From Corynebacterium sp. (GTDB lineage Bacteria; Actinomycetota; Actinomycetes; Mycobacteriales; Mycobacteriaceae): DNA of 33,290 nucleotides. The notes beneath the pieces are model-generated. The model did not search any database. It was not told where the DNA came from and saw nothing but the letters and a program-made list of their open reading frames with translations. Shown here piece after piece: positions 1 through 7,826 of the stretch (within the stretch, counting starts at the first letter, position 1; every line of letters starts with the position of its first letter). The stretch spans positions 1 to 33,290 of the forward strand of contig JAUMZC010000016.1 of NCBI GenBank assembly GCA_030528295.1, read 5' to 3'. The position numbers were made by a program, and so were the translations under genes.

Positions 1-2
1 AG

Positions 3-128
3 ATTGCCGATGCAGACCTTGTCGACGCCCCGATCGCAGCGTTTATTGGCTCGTCGCTGCTCGTCACGCTCCTTGGGGTGGCGGCGAACATAGTAGTGCT
101 TTGGATTGCGTATCGCCGCCGCGACTAG
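3..128 (+). CDS. C-terminal end of a membrane protein (partial)
   Basis: An open frame enters from the left edge and stops at TAG 126-128, giving 41 residues. It holds one clear hydrophobic helix of about 25 residues (from AAFIGSSLL to VVLWIAY) and ends with a basic RRRD tail. That is the pattern of a last transmembrane helix with a cytoplasmic C-terminus. The family cannot be named from so little sequence. Start and function lie outside the window, and no obvious terminator follows. Confidence 0.6.
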   Translation: MADADLVDAPIAAFIGSSLLVTLLGVAANIVVLWIAYRRRD

Positions 129-812
129 ATAGGGATTGCGCTGTATAGGGTGTATTCGGGGGCAACGCGGGGAGTGCTCAACGCTTCGCTTTTCGACGCC
201 GCGTTCGGCCGTGCGTGAGACACGTTCAACGTTTGCAATGTTCGAAGCAAACATTTGCTGAGAAATTTTGTGGAAAACCGGAGGAATTTCCGTTATTTTG
301 GTGAGCACATTTACCATTGAATTATTTTGTACAGCTCAGTAGTTACCTACCTTTATTGGTTTTTTCTTTTGCGCGGGGCGCTGTGGTAGCTGAAGATTAC
401 AAATTAGATTGAATTTAATGCTGCATCTTTGGTTTCTCTGGTTTTCTTGTTGTTATGCAGCTAGTTGTGGGTTCTGCGTGTGTTTTTGCCGAAGCTGTAC
501 TGCAGGATTGAAGATGCCTTGTGCGCTGCGTCTAATCGGTTGCGTAGCGGAGTCGCGTTGCTAGCTTCAGTTCTTATACTCCTGCAAGAAAGGTTGTCCG
601 CGAACATATTTACGACAAATATTTTGCGGCCCACCTAAATGTGAGATGTCAGATTTGGAGCAGTGGAATATTTGTGTGTTTCGGGGTCAAACAGGATGGC
701 TGACATTACGAAAAGAGCTACCCCTAAATTGGCTATCTTCAAGGGGGTTAAACCTGAACTAATGCTAAGAATTTGTAAATTGAGTGGCGCGTCAACGGTG
801 GAATTGTTTCTA
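129..812. other. long AT-rich intergenic region
   Basis: About 680 bases separate the first gene from the signal peptide start of the vWA gene. The part from about 230 to 460 is clearly AT-rich. It includes a small inverted repeat (GTTTGC 231-236 with GCAAAC 246-251) and several possible -10 boxes, none convincing. The vWA frame stays open upstream to a GTG at 663, but residues encoded by 663-812 have no recognisable domain and would sit in front of a normal signal peptide. I therefore treat them as untranslated. No RNA gene was recognised. Confidence 0.4.
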
Positions 813-2797
813 ATGGATGGTATGAATACAAGAACTACGTTTTGGCAACACTTGTTGAAGCCGATTTCTACAACAAAACGCTCTGCGCCGATTGCAGTTT
901 TAGGTGCTTGTGCGCTGCTGGGGGCCGGGGCTCCTGTTGTGTTTGCAGCCACATCAACGGTGGAATCAACAGCGGAGTCTGCTACTGCATATCCTGATAC
1001 CGCTTTGATTATTGACGCTTCGGGTTCCATGTGGGCTCCGGATGCGTCAGGTCAAGTGCGTATGGATTCAGCAAAGCAGGCTACTGTTGGTTTGATTAAC
1101 CAGCTGCCCAAGGAGCAGAAGTTAGCACTGTTGACCTACGGTATTGGCACGGGCAACTCGGAGGCGGAAAAAGAGGCTGGCTGTAAAGATGTTCACACCT
1201 TGGTGAACCTCGGCGGCTCGCACGATGACATGGCCGCTGAAGTCCAAGGCCTCGTCGCTAGCGGCTATACGCCGATTGGCCCGGCCTTGTTGCAGGCCGA
1301 GAAGGAACTTTCCGGTTCCGGCCCACGCCAAATCGTCCTGGTGTCTGACGGTATTGATACCTGTTCGCCACCAAATGTCACCGAGGTGGCGCGCGAAATT
1401 CGCGAGCGTTCCGGCGATGAGATCGTTATTAATGTCGTCGGTTTCAACGTCAACGATGAGGCGCGTAACCAATTACAGCAAGTCGCTGAGGTTAGCGGTG
1501 GTATGTATGCAGATGCCAGCGATGCAGACTCACTTCTTGAATCCTTAGCTACAAGGATTCCACCTCGAGCACCTCCGAGTCTGAGGAACCAACCTCCGAG
1601 AAGGAATCCACTTCCGCAAGCGCAGAGCCAGGTTCTGGCGATGCAGCCGCTGCGGCACTCGGCGGTCTTAATGGTGAAGAGCCTGCACCTGAGGTGTATC
1701 AAGGCAATATCCCGGCAGTGATGAAAGATGGCGAAGCGGCAACCGATCAGGAGCTTTCCTGGAAAGTTGAGCTTGCTGAAGGCCAACAGCTCAATGCTGG
1801 TTTCATGATTCCGGCTCCGGAAAAAGACACCACCGGTGGCGGCATGGACGTAACCTTTACCCCAACGCTCACCGATGCCAACGGTAAGGAATGTGTCGCT
1901 ACAGTTACTGAAGCCAAGGTTCAGGATGATTTCGCCGTCGCTCAATCGGCTTCGCTGCTGTCACCTGTGATTGAAAAGGCAAGCATGTGCCGTCCGGGTG
2001 AGTACACGCTGACCCTCAAGCGCAGTGGTGAGCTTGTTGGCACTCAAGACCTCCCAGTGGAAGTGTCACTGTGGGGCGTGCCTCAGGTTAAGGATGCAAA
2101 CCTTCCTGCAGCTTCCGAGAAGCCAGAGGTTGAAGAAATGACAATGGGTACGGCAACCGGCAAGCTTCCGAGCGATACCGACATGGCTGCCGCACCGACC
2201 GTCAGCGAGGGCACCTACGAAGTTGAGCTTGCTCCCGGTGAAACCCATTGGTTCAAGGTCCCAGTCCAAGACGGCCAGCGTCTGCAGATGCAAATGGAAG
2301 CCGACCCAATTGGTGCTGATGGCCACAGCGTTGGTTGGAAAGTCTTCGGTCCACAGTTCAACCCTGTTGAATTGCATGTAGGCGACAAGGGCAATGTTGG
2401 TCTCAACGCCCAGGGTACAACCACTGCTGATATTGCAACCCAACCAATCCGGTGGGCAAACCTGAAAGAGGAAGGACCAGCCGCAAACGGCTTCCTTGCT
2501 GGTGAGCATTGGGTAGCACTGCAGCACATGGCGCCTGAGGGCCAAACCACTCCCGCGAAGTTCCGTCTCGCGGTGGCAAACACTGGTGAAGCAGAAGCCG
2601 CACCGAACTTTGCTAACGCCTCCGGTGTGCCAGAAAACACCGGCGACGGCACCACCTCTTCAAAGAATGCTGCATCGCAGAGCAACAAGAGTGCGAACGT
2701 ATGGTGGCTGCTGCTCCTCCTGTTCACTCTCGTGGGTATCGTTTCCTACGTTGCCGCTCGCAAGAAGTGGGACAGTGAAGAAGAGGCCAAGGCATAA
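813..2797 (+). pseudogene. secreted, membrane-anchored vWA-domain protein, frameshifted
   Basis: Two overlapping frames make one protein. From ATG 813 (or 822) come a signal peptide (basic TTKR, hydrophobic core, cut after VFA near residue 45) and a von Willebrand factor A domain. The domain has a full metal-binding MIDAS: DASGS at 68-72, Thr in SGYTPIG near 153, Asp in VSDG near 179. Two cysteines (about 124 and 184) could form a disulfide outside the cell. After LLESLATRI this frame turns to arginine/proline-rich nonsense and stops at 1721. The true continuation is the frame open from 1541: a Ser/Thr/Glu-rich linker, a beta-rich region to about 2600, a C-terminal helix (WWLLLLLFTLVGIVSYVAA) and a charged tail, stopping at 2797. 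Restoring one base near 1553 would give about 660 residues. The second part has no signal peptide and is unlikely to work alone. The role (surface adhesion or binding) is inference. Sequencing error cannot be excluded. Confidence 0.75.
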
Positions 2798-2859
2798 CCA
2801 ACGGCTGATTTGGTAGACCCAACGTCATTTGGAAAACGTGAGTCTGAAGTGTTGATCCT

Positions 2860-2879
2860 GCCCCAGTTAATGCTGGGGC
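2860..2879. terminator. hairpin between the vWA gene and gatB
   Basis: GCCCCAG (2860-2866) and CTGGGGC (2873-2879) form a perfect 7-bp GC-rich stem with a 6-nt loop. No U-tract follows on either strand, so it is a weak candidate terminator for the vWA gene. It ends about 27 nt before the gatB -10 box. Confidence 0.4.
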
Positions 2880-2906
2880 GAGGGCAATTGCGCTGCAGGC
2901 TGTCGG

Positions 2907-2912
2907 TATAGT
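2907..2912 (+). promoter_or_regulatory. gatB -10 box, leaderless start
   Basis: TATAGT lies 8 nt before the gatB ATG at 2921, and there is no Shine-Dalgarno sequence. Transcription would begin at or next to the A of the start codon. The -35 region (AATTGC/TTGCGC near 2887-2894) is poor, as is usual in corynebacteria. Confidence 0.6.
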
Positions 2913-2920
2913 TTGTCGGT

Positions 2921-4426
2921 ATGACTGCAGCGTTTATTGACCTAATGGATTATGACGAGGTTCTTGAAAAATTCGAGCCCGTAATGGGCATGGAAGTGCA
3001 TGTTGAACTTGCTACGGAAACGAAGATGTTTTCGGCAAGTTCAGCGCACTTCGGCGCAGAACCGAATTCGAACGTTGATCCAGTAAGTCTCGGTCTTCCC
3101 GGAGCATTGCCGGTGGTAAACGCTAAAGGCGTTGAATGGGCAATCAAAATTGGCCTTGCGTTAAATTGCTCGATTGCGGAGTCTTCTCGTTTCGCCCGGA
3201 AAAATTATTTTTATCCGGATCAGCCGAAGAATTACCAAATTTCGCAATACGATGAGCCAATAGCCTATGACGGCTACCTCGACGTCGTGCTCGATGACGG
3301 CACAGAGTGGCGTGTAGAAATCGAGCGTGCTCACATGGAGGAGGACACCGGAAAGCTTACCCACCTGGGTGGCGCTGATGGACGTATTCATGGTGCGCAT
3401 AGTTCCCTTGTGGACTGTAACCGTGCAGGTGTTCCACTGATTGAGATTGTGACCAAGCCAATTGAAGGTGCTGGAGAGCGTGCTCCCGAAGTTGCGCGGG
3501 CGTACGTATCTGCCCTGCGTGATCTTGTAAAGGCGCTCGGTGTGTCCGATGCTCGGATGGACCAAGGGTCGATGCGTGTTGATTCAAATGTTTCACTCAA
3601 GCGGAAAGGTGCCGCAGAGTTTGGTACTCGTACGGAAACGAAAAATATCAATTCGCTGCGTTCAGTAGAGCAAGCTGTTCGTTTTGAAATGCAGCGCCAA
3701 GCACAGGTCATCGAAGATGGTGGCGAAATTATCCAAGAGACGCGTCACTATCAGGAAGCTGATGGCACCACCACATCCGGACGTGTGAAGGAGACTGCGG
3801 AAGACTATCGCTATTTCAATGACCCTGACTTGCCGCCGGTGATTGCGCCACGCGAATGGGTGGAAGAAATCCGGGCAACACTTCCAGAGCTGCCATGGAT
3901 TCGTAAGGCACGCATCCAGAAGGAATGGAATCTTTCGGATGCAGAAATGCGCGATCTGATCAATGCTGGTGCTTTGGAGCTGATTATCCAAACCGTCGAC
4001 GCCGGAACGACCTCCGGTGAAGCGCGTTCATGGTGGGTTTCGTATTTGGCTCAAAAAGCCAACCAGTCCGGTGTTGAACTGGATGCATTGGCGATCACGC
4101 CAAAGCAGGTTGCTCGTGTTGTTGCGCTGATCAATGAAGGCAAGCTCACCAATAAGCTTGCCCGCCAGGCCGTGGATGGTGTGCTCGCTGGCGAAGGTGA
4201 TGTGGATGAGGTGGTTGCTGCTCGCGGACTGGAGGTTGTACGAGACGACGGAGCAATCGAAAAAGCTGTTGATGAGGCGCTAGCCGCCAACCCTGACATT
4301 GTGGAAAAGTACAAGGCCGGGAACACCAAAGTTGTTGGTGCCATCGTTGGTGCCGTGATGAAAGCAACCCGCGGTAAGGCTGACCCTGCATTGGTCAATA
4401 AGCTCATTGCAGAGAAATGCAAGTAA
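2921..4426 (+). CDS. gatB: Asp-tRNA(Asn)/Glu-tRNA(Gln) amidotransferase subunit B
   Basis: This 501-residue protein is the tRNA-binding kinase subunit of GatCAB. The complex phosphorylates Glu or Asp misacylated on tRNA(Gln)/tRNA(Asn) and amidates it with ammonia from GatA. Family marks are [10 protein letters not shown] near the start, [14 protein letters not shown], the GatB signature region [19 protein letters not shown], and a C-terminal helical YqeY-like tail ([16 protein letters not shown]). Length is normal for the family. The N-terminal stretch ([11 protein letters not shown]) matches the corynebacterial form, which supports ATG 2921, placed 8 nt after TATAGT. gatA and gatC are not in the window, so gatB has its own promoter. 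It converges on lysE, whose stop codon is 23 nt away. Confidence 0.95.
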   Translation: MTAAFIDLMDYDEVLEKFEPVMGMEVHVELATETKMFSASSAHFGAEPNSNVDPVSLGLPGALPVVNAKGVEWAIKIGLALNCSIAESSRFARKNYFYPDQPKNYQISQYDEPIAYDGYLDVVLDDGTEWRVEIERAHMEEDTGKLTHLGGADGRIHGAHSSLVDCNRAGVPLIEIVTKPIEGAGERAPEVARAYVSALRDLVKALGVSDARMDQGSMRVDSNVSLKRKGAAEFGTRTETKNINSLRSVEQAVRFEMQRQAQVIEDGGEIIQETRHYQEADGTTTSGRVKETAEDYRYFNDPDLPPVIAPREWVEEIRATLPELPWIRKARIQKEWNLSDAEMRDLINAGALELIIQTVDAGTTSGEARSWWVSYLAQKANQSGVELDALAITPKQVARVVALINEGKLTNKLARQAVDGVLAGEGDVDEVVAARGLEVVRDDGAIEKAVDEALAANPDIVEKYKAGNTKVVGAIVGAVMKATRGKADPALVNKLIAEKCK

Positions 4427-4448
4427 TGCAGCCTGCAGGTATTGATCA

Positions 4449-5159
4449 CTAGTGTGTGATCAGGCGGATTGCAATGATCACCATTACGATTCCGATGATG
4501 CCGTTGACAATTCGCCAAGTTTTCGGCTGCGACAACGGTGTTGCTAGTTTCGCGGCGCCATAACCAATGATAGGGAACCAGAGTGCGCTTGCCGCAAGCG
4601 CACCTGCCGCAAAGTACCAGCGTCCCGTTGGTCCATGCTGGTTCGCCAAATTGCCAAGCATGACTAATGCGTCGAGGTATGCCGCAGGGTTCAGCCATGT
4701 GAGCATCAGGGCAGCAAGGGCTGGTTTGACCCATGGGGCTTGAGTCTTGCGTGTGGTTGTTGTGCGCTGCTTAAGCCGTAGTGTTCCATGCGTCGCGTCA
4801 TCATGCGAGGGCGAGGACGCGTGGTTGGGTGTTGTGGGTGTGCCTGAAGTGTCCGGCTTGTCGGGCGTGATGGCTGTGTTGTCTTTCCATGCGCTTCGGA
4901 AACAACTGAACGCGAAGTAGAGAAGGTAGACAAAGCCGAACCATTTCAGTGCGACCAGTACCAGCGGTGCCCGTTCCACAATAATGCCGACGCCGGCGGT
5001 GCCGCCGAGGATGAGTAGGACGTCGGAAAGCAAACAGATGGTGATGACGGCGGTGACTCCGGTGCGTGCAATACCTTGACGTAACAGCAGCGCATTTTGG
5101 GGGCCAATGGCGATGATGAGGGACAAACCCATGAGGAAACCGTTGATCACTATGCTCAT
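4449..5159 (-). CDS. lysE: LysE-family basic amino acid exporter
   Basis: A 236-residue membrane protein of the LysE/ArgO family, which exports L-lysine and L-arginine when they build up in the cell. Family marks are IAIGPQNALLLRQGI near the N-terminus, CLLSDVLLILGGTAGVG, and TWLNPAAYLDALVMLG after the central loop. About five to six hydrophobic segments are seen. The cytoplasmic loop at roughly residues 90-145 is long and rich in Thr, Pro, Asp and His, and differs from the C. glutamicum loop. It is divergent from lysG, the usual arrangement in which LysG with lysine or arginine as co-inducer activates lysE. The ATG at 5157-5159 gives the expected N-terminus. A small TGATCAC/GTGATCA dyad (4443-4462) overlaps the stop codon. 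Confidence 0.92.
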   Translation of the reverse strand: MSIVINGFLMGLSLIIAIGPQNALLLRQGIARTGVTAVITICLLSDVLLILGGTAGVGIIVERAPLVLVALKWFGFVYLLYFAFSCFRSAWKDNTAITPDKPDTSGTPTTPNHASSPSHDDATHGTLRLKQRTTTTRKTQAPWVKPALAALMLTWLNPAAYLDALVMLGNLANQHGPTGRWYFAAGALAASALWFPIIGYGAAKLATPLSQPKTWRIVNGIIGIVMVIIAIRLITH

Positions 5160-5232
5160 GGTGCTTCATTGTGACACCGCGCGGCGCCTAAGCAAAAGTT
5201 AATGATCGTGAATTTGCATTAGAATATCTAAC
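5160..5232. promoter_or_regulatory. divergent lysE/lysG control region
   Basis: These 73 bases must hold both promoters and the LysG operator. For lysG, TAGAAT at 5220-5225 lies exactly 7 nt before ATG 5233 with no Shine-Dalgarno, so lysG is probably leaderless. The lysE promoter is not clear. AT-rich sequence at 5195-5228 is the likely LysG contact region by analogy with other LysR-type regulators; I could not define a unique T-N11-A box. Confidence 0.55.
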
Positions 5233-6102
5233 ATGAACTTGAAGCATCTGGCCACACTCCTTGCCGTACTGGACGAAGGAAGTTTCGAAGCGGCCGCCGA
5301 CGCGTTGGGCGTGACACCATCCGCTGTGAGCCAGCGAATTAAAGCTCTTGAAGTCCAGGCTGGGCGAGTGCTTGTTCGACGAATTGTTCCAGCAACGGCA
5401 ACTGAGGCTGGGGAAGTGTTAGCGCAGGCGGCGCGGCGAATGGCGTTGCTGCAAGCAGAAACCGATGCTCAAATGCGTGGTCGAATTGCGCGCGTTCCGC
5501 TGAGTATTGCCATCAATGCAGATTCGCTTGCCACGTGGTTTCGCCCAGTGCTTGCCGACGTCGCGGAATGGGGCGGCGCCGCACTTCGGTTATGGGTGGA
5601 AGATGAATCGCAATCGTTGCAATTGCTCCGACGTGGCGATTGCCTGGGGGCTGTCACCATGGAATCGAAACCTGTTTCGGGCTGCGACGTGGAGCCGCTC
5701 GGGGTGATGCGCTACCGCGCCGTCGCAACGCCAGCATTGCGCGACGCCTACACCAACGATAGAAAACTTGATTGGTCCGCGATGCCAGTGCTTCGTTATG
5801 GCCGCAACGACAAACTCCAAAACGATGACCTTATCGGCCGCGTGGATCAAATTCCGGCCCACCGATGCGTCTCCCAAATACCCTCATCCGAGGGCTTCCT
5901 CGAGGCCGCCCGAGTGGGGTTAGGCTGGGCCCTCGTTCCGGACATTCAAGCCCAGCCTTTATTGGAATCAGGTGAGCTAGTCCTCTTAGACGACCGTGTG
6001 TCAGATGTGGAATTGTATTGGCAACACTGGCGTTTGGAATCACCTCTTCTACAGCGGCTTTCAGACACCGTTGTAGCGGCTGGCAGGGCCGCGCTAAGTT
6101 AG
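5233..6102 (+). CDS. lysG: LysR-type activator of lysE
   Basis: A 289-residue LysR-family transcription regulator of the ArgP/LysG type. The N-terminal winged helix-turn-helix (about residues 1-60; EGSFEAAADALGVTPSAVSQRIKALE) is typical, followed by a linker helix and an effector-binding domain. It resembles C. glutamicum LysG throughout (ATEAGEVL, AINADSLATWF, SLQLLRRGDCLGAVT, GLGWALVP). In that organism LysG with lysine, arginine or histidine turns on lysE, protecting the cell from excess basic amino acids, for example during growth on peptides. Start ATG 5233 fits the family N-terminus and the leaderless promoter. The gene ends 74 nt before the DoxX-like gene, which has its own putative promoter. 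Confidence 0.93.
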   Translation: MNLKHLATLLAVLDEGSFEAAADALGVTPSAVSQRIKALEVQAGRVLVRRIVPATATEAGEVLAQAARRMALLQAETDAQMRGRIARVPLSIAINADSLATWFRPVLADVAEWGGAALRLWVEDESQSLQLLRRGDCLGAVTMESKPVSGCDVEPLGVMRYRAVATPALRDAYTNDRKLDWSAMPVLRYGRNDKLQNDDLIGRVDQIPAHRCVSQIPSSEGFLEAARVGLGWALVPDIQAQPLLESGELVLLDDRVSDVELYWQHWRLESPLLQRLSDTVVAAGRAALS

Positions 6103-6163
6103 CATCCTGGATCTTTGCGCCACGCCGGGTGGTAAATTCATGCACGATCAGGCAGGATTCGCA

Positions 6164-6169
6164 TACCCT
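6164..6169 (+). promoter_or_regulatory. -10 box of the DoxX-like gene, leaderless start
   Basis: TACCCT is followed by exactly 7 nt and then ATG 6177. No Shine-Dalgarno sequence is present. This spacing decides the start at 6177 over the in-frame upstream extension to 6018, which would run into lysG. Confidence 0.45.
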
Positions 6170-6176
6170 TGCAGGT

Positions 6177-7412
6177 ATGAGCGACAACACTCGTGAACCT
6201 CGTGAACCTGAAAATCCCGGCGCGGCCGAAGGGGCAACCAATCCGGACGCTCCTTCGCCTCGTAAAGAAGGAGATGTGTATGCGCGGGCGGGTCGGGTAG
6301 CACCCCAAACAATTCCTGCTGCGCAAAACCAAACACCCCCGCCTGAAGAACAACCAGCTCCGAAATCCCATTCGGAACAAGAACCAACAGCGATTTTTGA
6401 TCCACGGCAGGAATTCGATGACGACATGGACGTCCCTGTCGCTCCACCAAAATTCGTGCAGGGACCAAATATTCCGCACCACCCCTCAGACGCACCCACA
6501 ACTGTGTTCGAGCCTCAGGCGGCGGAGCCGAAGCGAATTCCAACGCGCAACACGCCAGCTGATGCCGCAGCATCTACTGGTGCGGAAGATTCGAACAGGG
6601 AACCGGGAAGCCCTGCAAGTTCCCCGGCGGGCGAGCCAACCGTCATGTTTGATGCACCTACATCCCATCAAAACAGTGGCTTTAAACTCCCTGAGCCGGA
6701 CGAGGAATTTACCCCCGCGCCGAAGTCGACTCCATACCAATCGACGGCAGAACAAACCACCACCTTGCCGCCCTACCAACAAGCGGCCGCGGAGGAACAA
6801 TTCCCGCCCCCTCCGGCACCAGTCGCCACCCTGCCACCCGCGGCCGAGGAACCTGTTGCGCCAGCGCAAGAACCGAACGCACCTACGGAAGATGCCCGTC
6901 GCGGCACCATCGATTTCGGTATCTTCATCATCCGTGTGGTGTTTGGGCTCTACCTCATATTCTCCGCAGTGAAAGTATTCTTCCAGCTAGGGGGTAATAC
7001 TGGACTTGCTGGTTTGGAAGCGGAATACGCAAACTACGCGCAACCAGGATTGCTTGCAGTGGCAATCCCGGCACTCTGGCTCACCGCCGGTGTGTTCCTG
7101 CTCCTTGGCCTGGTCACTCCGGTAGCGGCAACGTTAGCTATTATCGGAACGGCGTTCGAGGCGCTTCACCTCTTGGATGCCGACGGCGAAACATTCAACC
7201 TGTTGCGGATCGGCGACGGCGTCTGGCTCGGCGGTATCCTTGTCGCAATCGCACTGGCGCTCCAATTCACCGGCCCGGGCAGGCTGTCCCTCGATTTCGG
7301 ACGGAGTTGGGCCCGCCGTCCGCTCATTAGTTCGTGGCTATTTGCGATCATCGGCATCGCTGGCGCTGTAGCGCTATGGTGGTTCGGCGCTGGAGTGAAC
7401 CCCCTTAACTAG
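6177..7412 (+). CDS. DoxX-like membrane protein with long disordered N-terminus and three T-x-x-F motifs
   Basis: A 411-residue protein in two parts. Residues 1-240 are Pro/Glu/Ala/Thr-rich and surely disordered. Residues 244-410 are a DoxX-like integral membrane domain with four to five helices (IFIIRVVFGLYLIFSAVKVFF, LLAVAIPALWLTAGVFLLLGLVTPVAATLAIIG, VWLGGILVAIALALQF, LISSWLFAIIGIAGAVALWWF). The head carries a motif repeated three times: PTAIFDP (70-76), PTTVFEP (107-113) and PTVMFDA (154-160). These resemble the threonine sites in OdhI/GarA (T-x-V-F) that Ser/Thr kinases phosphorylate and FHA domains bind. Without a signal peptide the head should be cytoplasmic. Function is unknown; a kinase substrate or FHA-partner membrane protein is inference. 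A strong terminator follows. Confidence 0.8.
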   Translation: MSDNTREPREPENPGAAEGATNPDAPSPRKEGDVYARAGRVAPQTIPAAQNQTPPPEEQPAPKSHSEQEPTAIFDPRQEFDDDMDVPVAPPKFVQGPNIPHHPSDAPTTVFEPQAAEPKRIPTRNTPADAAASTGAEDSNREPGSPASSPAGEPTVMFDAPTSHQNSGFKLPEPDEEFTPAPKSTPYQSTAEQTTTLPPYQQAAAEEQFPPPPAPVATLPPAAEEPVAPAQEPNAPTEDARRGTIDFGIFIIRVVFGLYLIFSAVKVFFQLGGNTGLAGLEAEYANYAQPGLLAVAIPALWLTAGVFLLLGLVTPVAATLAIIGTAFEALHLLDADGETFNLLRIGDGVWLGGILVAIALALQFTGPGRLSLDFGRSWARRPLISSWLFAIIGIAGAVALWWFGAGVNPLN

Positions 7413-7465
7413 CTGAAATGCCCAAGCGCTAAGGGATTAGGGAATTTTCACAAGAGTGTTTGAAT

Positions 7466-7506
7466 AAGCTACTTTGGCCTGTTGTGCAGGTCGGAGTAGC
7501 TTTTTT
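7466..7506 (+). terminator. intrinsic terminator of the DoxX-like gene
   Basis: AAGCTACT (7466-7473) pairs perfectly with AGTAGCTT (7495-7502). An inner stem GGCCTG/CAGGTC has one G-U pair and a 5-nt loop. Six T residues (7501-7506) follow on the plus strand. It lies 54 nt after the stop codon at 7412. Confidence 0.85.
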
Positions 7507-7582
7507 GCATTTTCCAAGCGTGCGCGCTGCCGTGCGTGCCGTTGACAAGCTTTGAATTGTGTACAATTGGTTACCAGGGGGT

Positions 7583-7702
7583 TGTCGCCGAAAACACCAT
7601 GTTGTAGGCAATTGGTGTAAAAAGCGACACCGAACGCCTTCTGAGGCCAAAATTTTGTCGCCAAATACACCAATTGGGCACAACATGGTGTAAAAAGCGA
7701 CA
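7583..7702. repeat. 120-bp inverted-repeat element (MITE- or REP-like)
   Basis: Two 47-bp units, 7583-7629 and 7656-7702, lie in inverted orientation around a 26-bp centre. Each unit begins TGTCGC and ends GCGACA, and each is itself an imperfect palindrome with ACACCA and TGGTGT inside. The inner parts match when one unit is reverse-complemented (ACACCATGTTGT, CAATTGGTGTA). The whole can fold as one long cruciform or as two hairpins. There is no coding capacity; short minus-strand frames across it are by-products of the symmetry. It lies between the DoxX-like terminator and the 3' end of ilvD. The rest of 7413-7826 holds nothing I could identify beyond a small CTGGC/GCCAG hairpin near 7725. 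No clear target duplication is seen. Confidence 0.7.
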
Positions 7703-7826
7703 TTGATTATGAATGCATAGATGTCTGGCGCTTGCCAGCCCTCGTCAGCCCGCGCCAGTCCACACTAAACCCACACCAACCCCACACTGCAGGCCCGGAC
7801 GCTTTACGCCGCCAAATAAATAGGTT

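Noticed and set aside
635..1030. 131-codon minus-strand frame opposite the start of the vWA gene
   Set aside because: Complement of the signal peptide and linker region; no family features.
1531..1560. Programmed -1 ribosomal frameshift in the vWA gene
   Set aside because: No X-XXY-YYZ slippery heptamer precedes the hairpin, so decay or sequencing error is more likely.
7429..7703. Two short minus-strand frames across the inverted-repeat element
   Set aside because: Products of the repeat symmetry; no start signals and no similarity to known proteins.
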